This document shows positions 22,801-35,900 of a DNA stretch of 64,000 nucleotides, one piece after another. The DNA is from Rachycentron canadum (lineage: Eukaryota; Chordata; Actinopteri; Carangiformes; Rachycentridae). A model generated the notes under the pieces. It saw nothing but the letters and a program-made list of their open reading frames with translations, had not been told where the DNA came from and did no database searches. The stretch spans positions 9,437,575 through 9,501,574 of the forward strand of contig CM076650.1 in the NCBI GenBank assembly GCA_038496675.1. Direction: 5' to 3'. The stretch's first letter is position 1. Every line of letters begins with the position of its first letter. The position numbers and the translations under genes were made by a program.

Positions 22801-25800
22801 TGGCACACACATACACACTCAGTCTTAACTCATGGGCAACAATAGCAGCTGTGAATGATCGATGGGACCTTTATGCCCACTCTCCTTGTCTACACTTGAA
22901 CGTTTGCGTCACTCAGTCATTCAGGATCAGTAGCCATATCCGTTTATCCAACTCTGACCCAATTATGTATCCCGAGTAATAGCATCAACATATTTTAGGC
23001 TCTTTGCTCTAATGCTCACGTATTACTAGTCACCACAACTCAAGATTAGATATCACAGCCGGATGGAGCAATCACTGCCTGCTGGAGACTGGCTGTAAAA
23101 CTATTTACTAAACTTAGTCTATTTATGTTTTGCATATTGTGTACTACTACAAAGGAAATCCAATTAGTCATGTCATTAATCACTGGCCATTTGCTCAAGT
23201 GTGAATAGACTGAAGCAGAAAATTCAACTTTTGTGCAAAAGCTAGATTGCTAGATGTTTCAGTTTTTCTAGATGACTATCATCCTAAACTTTGACCTGTT
23301 CTGACACTTTCCTGTGTATCTGCAGAGTGTGGAGATGATGGCTCTGGGTCAGATATCAGAGACCTGCTCCAGCAACTTCCAGATGTCCACCACAGCCTCC
23401 TCCGTTACCTCTGCCACTTCCTCACCCTTGTGGAGTGCAACCATAAGGATAACCGCATGACTTCCCTCAACCTCGCTACTGTGTTTGGACCCAGTGTCTT
23501 CCAGTGAGTTTAAGCATTTCTTGAGGGTTCATGTGGTCCGGCATTCAAAAAGAATGCCAGTGGACCAATGTCACCATCACTGCAGCTTTCTCTTCTTGTA
23601 CTATACAGTAATTTCCAAGAGCCTAAGGCATTTTAGATGTTTCAGTTCTAATTAATCACATGATACCATCCACAATGTCTAATTGCCCCCAAAGTCACTC
23701 TGTAGCATGATAATGACCCTAAACATACTGCCATAGCCATGAAGAACTAGCTGCCACAGATACCTGGTCTCATAATCATAGTCAGTCTGGGATCACACGG
23801 ATAGACAAAAACCACAAAGACAAACTAAATCCACAGAAGAACTGTGATGCCAAGTACCTTCATAAACCCTGTAGATGTGTACCCAGTAGAACCAGTACAA
23901 TTTTAAAGGAAAAGACTGGTAAAAGGATGGACAGATATTAATATTATGATCTGGTGTTATTTTTGAGAGCACCCTCCCTTTACTTTTAGTGTTAAAGCCT
24001 TTGCACAGAACTGTAGAACCAAACAATGAAACTTAAGAGTACTTACATGTATTGAAGCTGTAATGCCTTCGACCCTGCGTTAATCAATTGCTTGGACTCC
24101 TGGGATCCATTTTGACAAACTGTAAACACAATGCTGCCACCCTTTAAAAAACCTGATGAACTCAAGTCCAACATTCACTCGTCCTTTCATCACTCTCATT
24201 TGGTCTCGACTAATTCTCAGGCAAATATCTGGATCTTAAGCTGCTAAATGCTCTACTGTGTTCAATTATTGTGTTCTAATTTGTCTATCCTCCATTTGGT
24301 GCCGTGTAGGCAGTGTGCCACTTTCTCTGCTGAAAACAGCTGCCTGCTGCGGCTGGAAATTCAGTCAACGGGTGTGAACCTAAACAGTAATGGTTGCTGA
24401 TGAGAAAAACAAAACAAGAGCCAAAAGAGAAAAAAAAGAGAAACTGTAGAGTCAGGTGACAATTCTTTTCAAGTGATACCTTATAAAAATATTCATGAGT
24501 GCAGCTTCACGGATGCTCTTTGGTTGTGACTTGTCAAAGTTTTAATTTAAAGCATGTGAGGAAGCAACCACAACTCTGACTATAGTAAAACATACTGTCA
24601 TTTAAAATTGGCAAAGGTATTCCTCATGTACCTGTATCATTATCACACACAGTCCAAATTACATTTTGTGGATTAAGATTCAATATATCAGTCTGACGTT
24701 AGCTTTAATGAATCACACTCAATTCAGTGTCTTTATATCTTTGAAGAAGATAACATTTTTGAAGGTTTTGGCAAGTTGGGTGTCTTGACTTCTACACACT
24801 ATGTTTGTTGCAGCCTTTGAATAAGTAAAGGCTTAGCTTAGTCTATAAAAATAGTCAGGCAGACAGTCATGATAATGGATGAAAGGGTTTTAATCACCCT
24901 CCCACTATTTCGGTTTAGTGAGTCAGATATTAAACATTGGTTTCATATGCCAGAGCAGAAGGATGGGTAGAATCTACTCTTATAACATACAGGGTATAAT
25001 GAGTAAGACAGTGAACATCAAATCAAGTTGACTCCACAGACATTTCAACTGATGTAAATTTGGTCTTAAAGATACTTGATAAGTATTGTTAAAAACAGAC
25101 GTTTTGGTTAGTTCAGCCACTATTGGGGAAACAATTAGGTATGTTAATCACAGAAAACAGGTAAATGTGTACTTAAAAACATCAATGAATCTACAAGCAT
25201 TAACATAAAAGCTCAATAAAAGAAGATATTGAGCAGGTTGTTTATTGCCTGTGCTTTGTTTCTGTCAATATATTTATCCAGCAGATGGTGCTGCAGTTGA
25301 TTTAGTGAAGCTAAAATCACAATGTTCCACTAAAAAGCTTCATAATATATTATAAAACTGTTGTAAGTATGTTTTTAAACTGCTCTGTTTGAGAAAGAAT
25401 GAAATTATTTTTTTTCATGATTTTTTTTTTTCAAAACATTTTTTTTTGCCGAAAGCTATGAAATCAGATGTTTTATCCTGATATTCTATTTAGTTCACAC
25501 CCTAAGAATAATATTTGAATCTAGTGCATAATTTTCAAGTAAATGTCAAATGACATAAAGAAAACAGTCTGACCTTAACGTGTTTTCAATTTCTGTTCAT
25601 AAATAAATGATGCAGTCATTGGCTTCATATGCCTCCGTATAACTGCTAAGCTAAGTGCGTCTGTTCTCACTAGTCTATTTATGAAGGGCTTACTAGGCAG
25701 CATGTTACATTTCATACTCCTACATTTCCCGACATACAGATGCACTGTTCTCCAGACTGGTGACTGGTGGGCATCTCCAGTAATAAAGTGGTGTTCAAGC

Positions 25801-26928
25801 TTGGGAATCCTGCATAGAAAATAGATCCAGTCTCACAGGAGAAAATATAGAAGAAGAAACTGTGCTGGATAATGTTTCATATGTACAAACTGTGCTGCCT
25901 CTGCCCCTACTTGTGTACTGTGTGTGTGTGTGTGTGTTAATGTTATATAATTAGTCCTACAGTTAGGCCTACAGCCAAGTGTATACCTCACACAGCTGTT
26001 CAGTAACAACTCAGTAGCATCACACGCTGTACTTACAGTGGCAGCTGAATTCTGCTGTGTTAAATCAGGTCAGCTAGCTGATGAGCAAATTTTGATTTCC
26101 ATGTCGCTCTTGAACCAAAACCTCTGTTGAAGCAGGTTTTTATTCAGTGCAGCAGAGCGAAAATATGTTCTTTTTCAAAGTAAAATGAAAACCATAAAGT
26201 CATTCATTTAATTTCATTTCTGATCAAACGAAATCTCATTTGTTTGCTTTTATTTTTGTTTTTTGTCTCTGCTCTCTATTTTCCAGTGTGGCCCCTGGTT
26301 TTGAAGCGATGAAAGACCAAAACATCTGCAACAAGATCATGGTCAAGCTCATCCAGAACTACAGCTATATATTTGAGACAGACAAAGAAAACAAAGGCTG
26401 CACAGAGGAACTACCAACCCTTATCATTGCCAAGGTGTTGTATACTCATTGGAACAGCAGGTGCTGATGTTTATATGGAATAGAGCTGTACTGGTGGTCA
26501 GCGCAGTGTAGTGCAGCTGATAAGACAACTAACAAACATGTTGTTCCCATGTACTTTAAGAAGTGTGAATTCCTCCTCTCTGCCCTGTGACCTCACCTTC
26601 TGCCTATCCACTTGGGGGAGTGGTGGTTTATAAATAAATACAGGATAACATGATGTCAAGCTAAAATTGATTCAAGTATCGATATTATATCAAAGCCTCA
26701 CAGGAAGGACTCCTACACAGGTGTCTGTTTCGAATCTCCGGTTGTTGATTTATGTTTGCTGCTTCAATGGCTGATGTCTTTATTGATCAGCTTTGTCTGG
26801 TCTGCTGGTTTTCCTGACAGCATCTTGTTACATGAAGAAAGAACAATACAAGCAAAACCAAACCATTTATTTAAAGTCATTTGATGTCAGATTCTAGTGA
26901 TTATTCTTCATCTCTGATGATATATCTG

Positions 26929-26975
<47 letters not shown>

Positions 26976-29900
26976 TATATGTGTATATATATATATGTAT
27001 ATATAAAAATTCAGGAAGGTAGCCTGGATTTCAGGAATCTTGAGTTTGTGACTGGAAAGTCATCTTTCTTTAGAAAATGTTTGACCAGACAATAAAATCT
27101 AAAACCAAAATTTTAAAATAAAAAATAAAAATACAGCCCAGTAAAGTAAAATGAAAAGAATATGTACTTTGGAAACAACTGCAATAGACAACATAGACTT
27201 GCATCACAAGCAGAATGTGAATTTCTGCTTTTGGAAAGATAACCCACACCACAGTCAAGACAACACCAGGATTGTTGATTGATGACTGTGTTGTTGCTTT
27301 GAAACATGACATGGGACATCTGATGCCACAGTGGGGTGACCAGGCAATGATCAAGGTATTTAGCTCCCTGTGGGTTTGACCTCTCACCTCTGATGGGGTA
27401 CCTCTCCTACCAAACATAGATCCCATGTGGCTCCATGCTTACCACATTGAAATTAAATAATTATGTACAACCCGAAATCCAAAAATCCAGATTATTCTAG
27501 CAGTAAAATTAAATCTGAAAACGCCTTAAGGGTATAGAGTAATTTTTTGTAATAACATTTCCAGTCACAAATATCAGTACTGTGTTGTGAATGCCTGTAA
27601 GGGCACTGCCACATGAGATCCCGCTGACCCATGGGAAACCCCTCAGTCAGTTAATATCCTCTTACACACAAACATGCACACATACACAAAAGCACTAACA
27701 CATATATGCACACACACAGAGTCTGGCCCCTTTCCTCCTGACCTCTTAATGCCTTTGAACGCAGCACATATGATCACTGGTGTTACCTTTACCTCCAGCA
27801 ATAAAATGGTGATGAGCAGAATGTGTATGTGAATGTGTTAATGAGAATGTATGTGCTTGAAGATGCAGATTGTCAGTCTGTCTAAATCTATTCTGATCCC
27901 TGTTGTTAGGGCTCTCAGAAGAAGTAGTAAAAAAGTAGAATACACATACCCAGGAGTTCTTTGAAAATGACTCCTTGATTGTAAAGTCATTTTATAGCTA
28001 TTGTATAAGACTTCTGTTACAACAAAGATTCCTAGCCTCTGTGATCTCGTGATTCATTGCCCCTGTTACTTTACTGTATGTAAAACGTGGATTTCAAATG
28101 CAAGGAATGACAATCTTCTTTGTCATCTTTCTGATCCTAGGATGCGCATGTGACAGATACAGACACAAAGCTGTCACCCAGCCACCTCAATGCAAAGATA
28201 CCAACACCAGTTCCCAGGACAAAAGTGCGTGCTTGGCTTTTCAGTAGCACACCTGCATGTGTGTCTTTGTTTATGTGTTAATGCTCTTCAGCGTACGTGT
28301 TATGGAAGCTTTTGTCTGAGTCTGTCTGCTGTGAAATGCAGTGCTGTTGTTGATGCATGACATTCCTAGGTCAAACTTGCTTGAACCCTTCAAATTCCCT
28401 TACATAGTCCTTTTTAACACCAACCATGTGATCTGTGTGACGTGATTAACATAACATGGGGATGTTTTGGAAAAGCTGTTTTCCAACCAAAGCCATTTCT
28501 GTGTGCGTCTGTGTGGGTTTTTTGTGAATTTTAAGGTGTTGTGAGTGTCAGCTGACTTGTCTATACTGTCTGGAATGGTGTTTGAGGTCACTCTCTGTGA
28601 ATAGATGATGAACTTTTCAATTGTATATAACAGACTTTACTGATAACTTATCACCATTTAAAAAGACCTTTTAAAAATAGCACAGTTCAAATTAGCTGAA
28701 ATTTTGAAAAAGGTCTGTTTGACTTAGAATCAATGAGCAAAGGTCTCAGGCACTTTACATTGTTTATGTATAATAGAATTTACAAATGATAAAACATGTA
28801 ATTTTATTTTCCAAAGATTAGCTACTGGAGCAAGTCAATTTTTTTCTTTTCTCTTGTAGCCCGACTTATTCTTTATTCACTCTTCTCTTTTCCTGGTTGT
28901 GTAAAATGCTCATGGCCTTCTCATTGAATCCATTCTTTGTGCTACAATGGACATAAAAATGCTTTTATTCACTTCTTTCTTTCTATTAATTTTCCAAGGT
29001 TGGACAAAGCAAACTGCCACCGAATGCAGAACATCTAAGCAAATCGTCCATAAACACCTCAAAAGCAAGACCACGAAAGAAGAAGGTACAGAAAATAACA
29101 GATGTTTGTTACTGTCAGTGTGAGTAATTGTTTTCGTTGAAGGAGTTGGCCTAATGGTTTACTACAGACTTTTCTCACCCTTTCCAATAAATACTTCCCG
29201 CTTTCTTATCTGTCGTATTGGCCTGGTGCTGATTAGCCTGAGGTCATCTCTCAGACAGCCTCTGATGCCTGTGGTCTCACTGCTCAGTCACATGATGTGA
29301 TTTGATAAAGGCAATCTGCTGCAGGAAACAACAACCCACTTATTTGCAGTGAGAGACAAACATGGGCCATGCTATGCTCCTCCAACTCTGTTGTGGTATG
29401 ATTACAGATGAGCCCTGTCACAAAAACAGCATTTGGCTATAGATTTAAGTGGAATTAAAGCTTGGATATTTCCTGTGTGTTCAATCATGCGCTGGATTTA
29501 TTTATTTAAATGAAAGAGGTCAACAAGAAAGCTAGATTTTATGAATTAAATTTTCTTAAGTTTCTTCCTCTGCTCATTTGATTTCACATAAATGCTAAAT
29601 TTGCATTTATACATGTAATAAAATTATGAGTAATTCCTCTAAATTTCCCTTCAGGTTGACAAAAGCCAGTCTGAATTAGTCTTTCTGTGGTTGTTTTAAA
29701 TGCAGTTTTGAACAGAGATCTGACGCCATAAATGTGGTGTATATATCAAGACTAGTTTTACTGTATAGATATAATAAATGCTGACTGCAAGATAATCCCA
29801 GGGGCATAAAAACATCTGCTGATGAGAATGTTTCCTTCCCTCAGTGGCCAGGGAAAAATATTGTGTTTTTAGGAGAGCTGATATCAGTAAGATGGTTTTA

Positions 29901-32900
29901 AAATGGAATTTTAAGTTAAGATATCCACTCTGCTCTCACTATGCATGTAGGTCCACGGCAATGCAGTGGGCCAAACACACCAGTAGATGTAGATGACAGC
30001 ATTTGAGGTTTTTTTGAAGGTAACAGTGAAGCTGTGTAAACCTGTGAAAACAACATATTTATTTGCACTGATTACAAAAGAGAAAATGATGAGCTTCCGT
30101 AAAACAGAGTTGGACCAAACCTACTGCAAAAATGAATTTGTACCGCAATAAGGAAAGGTCAACATTTAGTCCCGCAGTAGTAAATGCACACGTAAATCAA
30201 CAGTTAGCATTACTTAGAGTGTTGCATTAGGAGCACATTAGCCGCTCCAGCAACTGCTAGCTTGGTTTGCAGTAAACTAATCATGGAAAAACTGCCTGCC
30301 TGTGTCCACAATCACTCACCTTTTCACTCATTTACCATTCCCTGTATAATCAACGCTAAATTATTCACTCAAGTGAAATTTCAGGAACTTAGCCAGCCAT
30401 TTTGAGGTCACAATATAGTGAAGCAGTTTACACACTCCAATAAAATGACAGACAGTAAATGTAGTTCTGGACACAAATTAAAATTACAAGTCAGAAATCA
30501 CATAGCTGTGATAAAAAAGGAGCACTTAGAGTTAATGCCAACAAGGGAGTTTGCAAATGGCAAAGCTCGGCAGCAACTGCCATAGAGCTGTGCCATTGGG
30601 GGTCGCTATAGCAACACAATGTTCAACTAAATTGGCTTGTTGCAGACTAATAGCCAGCAGCAGTGAAATAATATGACAGTATCGAGTCTGATGTCCAAGA
30701 GCCTCTGAAACACCAAACATAGTCCATAGACTCCCATATACCCACATTTCCTATGAAAACGAAAATGTCTTTTACCACAAATAGCTTAACCTTCTTAATG
30801 ATTAATGACTGATTCATCACTATAAATATTAACTTTTACAGCTGCAGTCCATTTCAGTCCATAAAACCTCTCAAGGTCAAACCCAACACAAATTTGCCTT
30901 TTTTATGCTCCCTACTGTTAAAGACAAATGCAGTTCAATGTGTTTTTTGCATTGATCACTACTCACACATGCTGTGGCACTGTGAACCATGTTGTAAGTC
31001 TATCATTTGTGCAATAATTATGTGCTTCAGGTCAGTGGCAAGAAAAACACACAAACAAAACAAACACATCTACACACACTTCTGTTAGGGAGTTCTAAAC
31101 ATGTCTGTTCTGTTTGATTTATGATGCACCTGTTATTAAAAATGATGAATGTGTGATCATTGGGGAAGTTGATGAGGTATTTCAATATATGAGCTTTGGA
31201 CTTTGAAGGCAGACAGTTGTTATTAATGAACTATCACTAAATCCTTGTTTTCAAATTAATATGATTAATGATACAATTATAGTCCTTTTTCAAAAGAGGT
31301 GAATGTCAGCTTTTATCCTTTTAATCAAAAATGCTTATGCTAACAGCCACTAGTGAAAGTGTTTGTGGTGGTTGAGCAAAGAAGATCATATATATATATA
31401 TATATATATATGTTTGTGTGATGTGTTATCATATATATATATCATATATCAACTTATGTACTAACTAATGAAAAAGTAGACCTCCGTGAAATGAACAGTC
31501 ACCAGTCAGTGAATAGAGATTAGTTAACAGAGGCAGCAAAGAATACACAGGAAAGTAAAAAAAATGTTAAACAAAACTTTATTAGTTAATCCATGATTTA
31601 GAAACCAGGTCATATCCTCATTTTGGTCTGTCAGGCTTCTTTGCCATCTGGCTTATTAAGCTTCTACTTGTTGCTGCTCTGTTTGTGCTCATTTTTATGC
31701 ATAGGCAGAAACTAAGAACCAGGACTGGAGGCAGCGCAGCGTTGTTGAATGTGACCTGGAGTTCTTTTGATCTACAGACTAACTTCCCATAACTACCATC
31801 TTACATTGCAAAGAAACATCCATCTTTAGGGATTTGAAAAAGGGGATTTGTCCACAATTTGTCCATGATGGCTGTATGACAAAACAACCTTCAATCTCCT
31901 GAAAAAAGAAGCTAATATCCATATTAATTTCCCCATTTTCATCTGTTTTTCATCTCTTTTCCCCCCTTTGTGTTTTTCTGTGAACAAATTTAGCTAAATC
32001 AATAGCATAGGCCTAAGGGGCAAAATCCATACCAGGTCAAGCTAAAGGAGCTTGTGGAGCTAATTATGTTTCCAAAGATTCACCCATTAAGTGCACTAAT
32101 GATTAAATGACTAAATGGAGGCAGCATCGATAGATTTTAGAGCAACCCATTAAGTTAAACCCCAAATGGAGATGTTCCACTGATAATTGGTGTAGAGCAA
32201 AAAGTAAGCCTTTTAATTCACCCGACAGACTTTTATCTAGAGCCAGGCTTCTTTTAGCATTGGGTGTTTTTGACAATTATCAATACTTAAGCTGCTGGGG
32301 TCAATCCAATTTTATACTGTTTACCACAGCCAGCCAGCTGTTTTGCTTCAGTGTACATGGGCAACCATACGAGTTCTTTGCATGTATACTGAGAGAAATC
32401 GTCCTCACACATTCTTTAACACTTTTCTCTGGTTCCTTGGCTGAAACTCACTGAAAATGCAGAAGGGTACTTTTCACAATGTTGCTGTAATTAGGTTAAG
32501 GTTCTTCTCCTACACAACAATTGGCGGTTCACGTTGTTTATACCCACTCAGGGTCAGTACGGTAAGGCAAACATCTCTCTAACCTTACAGTTTTATAAGC
32601 TAAGCTCTTTTTTCCCTCAACTCTTTTATGGCTCTTTTATTGCTCTCTGCCTCACCTCAGAAGATCCTCGAATGCATGTTTTATTGTAACCTGAGCAAAG
32701 GCTGAAACCTCCAGTGCGTGCTTCTCTGTGTTTGTGGTTGTATGAACTTGATTGAGCAGAAATATTATCCGTGTATCATTTCCCACCTGTGGTATCTCAT
32801 GTTTCCTCTCACGAGACTCACCCGTTGTTGCCGTCTCTCCTCTCTCTCTCTGTAAAACAGGTGAGGAAAGGGAAGAGTGACAGCATGCCTGAAGTTGTCC

Positions 32901-35900
32901 CTCAATGCAACCACTCCTCTCGGGTACCCCATGCAAGGCCTCTCTCCATACCAATAGTTTTGCCTCTGACCTCTGAGCTGAGGAGCTCCAGTCCTGAGGT
33001 TATGGAGACAACTCCCATACCTCTGGCTCGCCAAGACACCCCAGACCCTGCCTCGCACCTCGGGCATCTCGATGTCAGCCCCTCCGGTAGCATGGAGGCC
33101 ATTAGCAGGTCAGTGAGTGAGTTTTAGCATTTGGAAATCGATTGTTACTTTTTGCAGAAATTTTTAAATGATCATTCTTGTTTTTAAAAATAGTGGTAGA
33201 GCAGGTGTTCATGAACACGTTAATACATCAGAAACAAATAGTGACAGCATGTTAGGTGCATTGCTGTAAACTATTAGCATTATCTGACTAGAATACTGTG
33301 TATTATGTGTAAACTATGCTTTAGAATACTATTCATTAACTATGATTTTAAAAGAGGTATTTTTATTATTTAAGTCTACCACCATAAGCAAAAATAAAGT
33401 GTGCGGTCAAAAATGGAATTCAGTTACGCTGTGAAATGAAGTCAGCTACTCCTGCAGTTTTATGATTTTGTTTAGACCAAAATTTAATCTGTAACCATGA
33501 GCCTTTATGGCTGCTATAAAATAAAACCTATGGTCATATAACAAACTTCGGTGCCACATACTTTACTTTAAACGTTATACTACTATATAATTATTAATTC
33601 TATTATTATTATTATTTTACTATACAAGTCTATTTTCTTTTTGTGATGACATCTCGATCTTAGTGTTTCCAGTTCCAATTTGGAGTACAAGGTGGGATTC
33701 TACCAGTGGTAAATAGGTTATGACTACTGTTTGCATAGATGATGTGCTAGCAGCCAAGGGTAAGGGTGAAGAATCTTGAGTGTCTGGCAGTGATCAGGGA
33801 TCCAAAGCTCAAGCCCCGTGGCAGTCTGCCTTCGGCATGCAAACAAGCCTATTATAAGAAGCTGAAACTGGAACCGCTTGGTGTCGAGTGTCATCAGTTC
33901 TGGAATAGCCACACTACAGCTGTGTCCGTTGTCAGGGCTCTTGCTGTTGTAACTGGGCGGTTTACACTGGCACAAAATCTGACAGTGATCACACCTGCAC
34001 CAAAAGCAGTTTATTTGAACTGCAAATTACAAAATTATTTAATTAATATATTGTATCTTATTACATATATTGTATTAATATAAATGTCAAACTCTTCCTG
34101 ATGATATACTGTAAAAACTACAAAATATAATCTGGAGCAAAGCAATAATTGTTGTGTGTGATGTTGATACACCAACATGAGAAATGATGACGCTGTTTTG
34201 GCTTCTTCTACAGCTGTAGATCACACCTGTGACCTTTAGTATGACATTAATCAGGGCTTAAAACCGTGTCAGCACCAGATCCATTAACACATTACATAAA
34301 AGTTTAGTATGACACACAGTCTTACTGAAGTGGTTTGTCCCAGACATACTTCTATACTATATTACAAATCTTATACATTTTTAAATCATACAGATATATG
34401 TATTTTTATCACAGGATATGTAGAATGTATTTCTGTATTAGAATACACGGTACACATCAAAAGTCAAATTGTTTTTAAGTTCTGTGTTTAAGAAAATCTA
34501 CCTTATTAACAGTTCCTTCGACTCTTATCCTTGTGTGCACTGAAATTTGTAAAGTCAACAAGGTCAGTCATTTCCTCTGAATGGAACTGATTTTCCTGTA
34601 TACATGAAGTGACAAATGTAATACTTAAAGGTGGCAAGAGCTGTCCTCACTATGTCATGGTACCAGTAAATCTTCTGGTGGGTTTCCTTCCCAGACACTT
34701 AAATTGTCCTTGCCAGGTCGTATTGGGTGACTGATCCACAGGAGAGCCCAGTAATGTGCGTCACCAGTCTGAACTCACTGGTATTTACTAATAGACTAAA
34801 AGACTGAAATGAGTTTACCATCTTAAATGTAAGAAAGTTTTTGGTGCTCACTAGTAGTGGCTTACAAATAAGACACTGAGTGTTTTTCAAACATTCAAAG
34901 ACAAGGCTATAATATAGAGATTAAGAAATTGTCTTTAAGCTTCTATCAAAAATGGTTTCAGTTTTAAGTGGCTGTGATTTTGCACATAAACCAGTAGGTC
35001 AATAATAGCAAATATATGATAACTTTCTGTCAAAGGAAATCTAGGTTTTCATATCTGTAGCTGCTCTCATACCTACTTGTCAGCTTGCTCTCACTTTCCA
35101 TAGGTATGCGTCAGTCAAATCTGTGTCAGCATAGTGCAGCACACCCATGCAGCACAGCACAATGGGCCACAACTGAAAAACATTGAGTGTAACAAAATCA
35201 AGGAACTGTTTTCTTCTTTTCTTTTTTTTTATATTTACTTCATTTTTTATAGGCTGTTTAATATGAATTATTTTTATTTATATGTATAAGATTTGACATG
35301 TTACTACCCAGAGTCTCCATATTTACTCACAAAATCATCATTCTCTGAGTTTCGTGTTAGTGGCTTCACTTTCAGCTCATGCATGTTTCAAACTCTGCAC
35401 TGTTTAAGAGAACAAGTCTTTCATCTTTGCCACAGCACTTGGCATCTTCTTTATCAAATAATCTAATGCAATAATCTTATATGCTACAGTGCTCTCACCT
35501 GTAACTGAAATATGACAGCAGCCTCATTCATTACATACGCCACATGAGCCAACATAGCAGCATCATGTGAACATATTTTCCTCTTAGCATTACGTAGTTG
35601 CACGTAGGGGATGCATGCTGGCTTTTGTGTGGAGTTGCCATGGTTCACTGAATCTTGTGATGTAACTATTGGGTTTCTTAGAAGAGCATTGGAAATAGGT
35701 GGGAGTGAGGAACATTGCAGTGTGGTGTGAGTGCAGGTTCCCTGTGGGTTTAACAGTATTGTTGGCCGCCTGTCAGAAAGTCTCATCCATCAGCTCGAAA
35801 GGCTGACAGCACATATTTACAGCAGGAACCTCCTGCTGGAACAGACTGGTTTTGCTGCAATTTTAATGTCGCCAAAGTGCCTTTTTTCCAAACCACACAG

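Larger units (their letters stand above)
18236..26434 (+). other. fam13a: fam13a exons 2-5: RhoGAP domain
   Basis: Exons 18236-18431, 21063-21272, 23326-23503 and 26287-26434 encode residues 10-253. The lead-in TAVQVKEDMKKIV is followed by KLFGVSLLEL, where the GAP fold starts. The arginine finger is Arg83 in GLFRVNG. Lys120 and Arg124 lie in SLLKRYLRDLP and Asn193 in NLATVFGP. The spacing from the arginine finger to the Lys and Arg (37 and 41 residues) equals that in p50RhoGAP (85, 122, 126). GAP activity toward a Rho-family GTPase is therefore expected. The Asn that often follows FGP in RhoGAPs is Ser here (FGPSVF). The domain closes with NKIMVKLIQNYSYIFE. Confidence 0.93.
21273..28140 (+). 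other. fam13a: fam13a introns 3-5
   Basis: Introns 21273-23325, 23504-26286 and 26435-28140. They contain a degraded Tc1/mariner-like transposase fragment (about 23590-23960), a CTCF-like motif (25278-25296), TG and TA/TG microsatellites (25919-25937, 26932-27006), and AT-rich filler. I see no further exons. Confidence 0.5.

Noticed and set aside
33766..34083. Plus-strand ORF of 105 residues in intron 8
   Set aside because: Composition is balanced but there is no known domain, no splice or start support, and it is not in a coding context; possibly a repeat relic.
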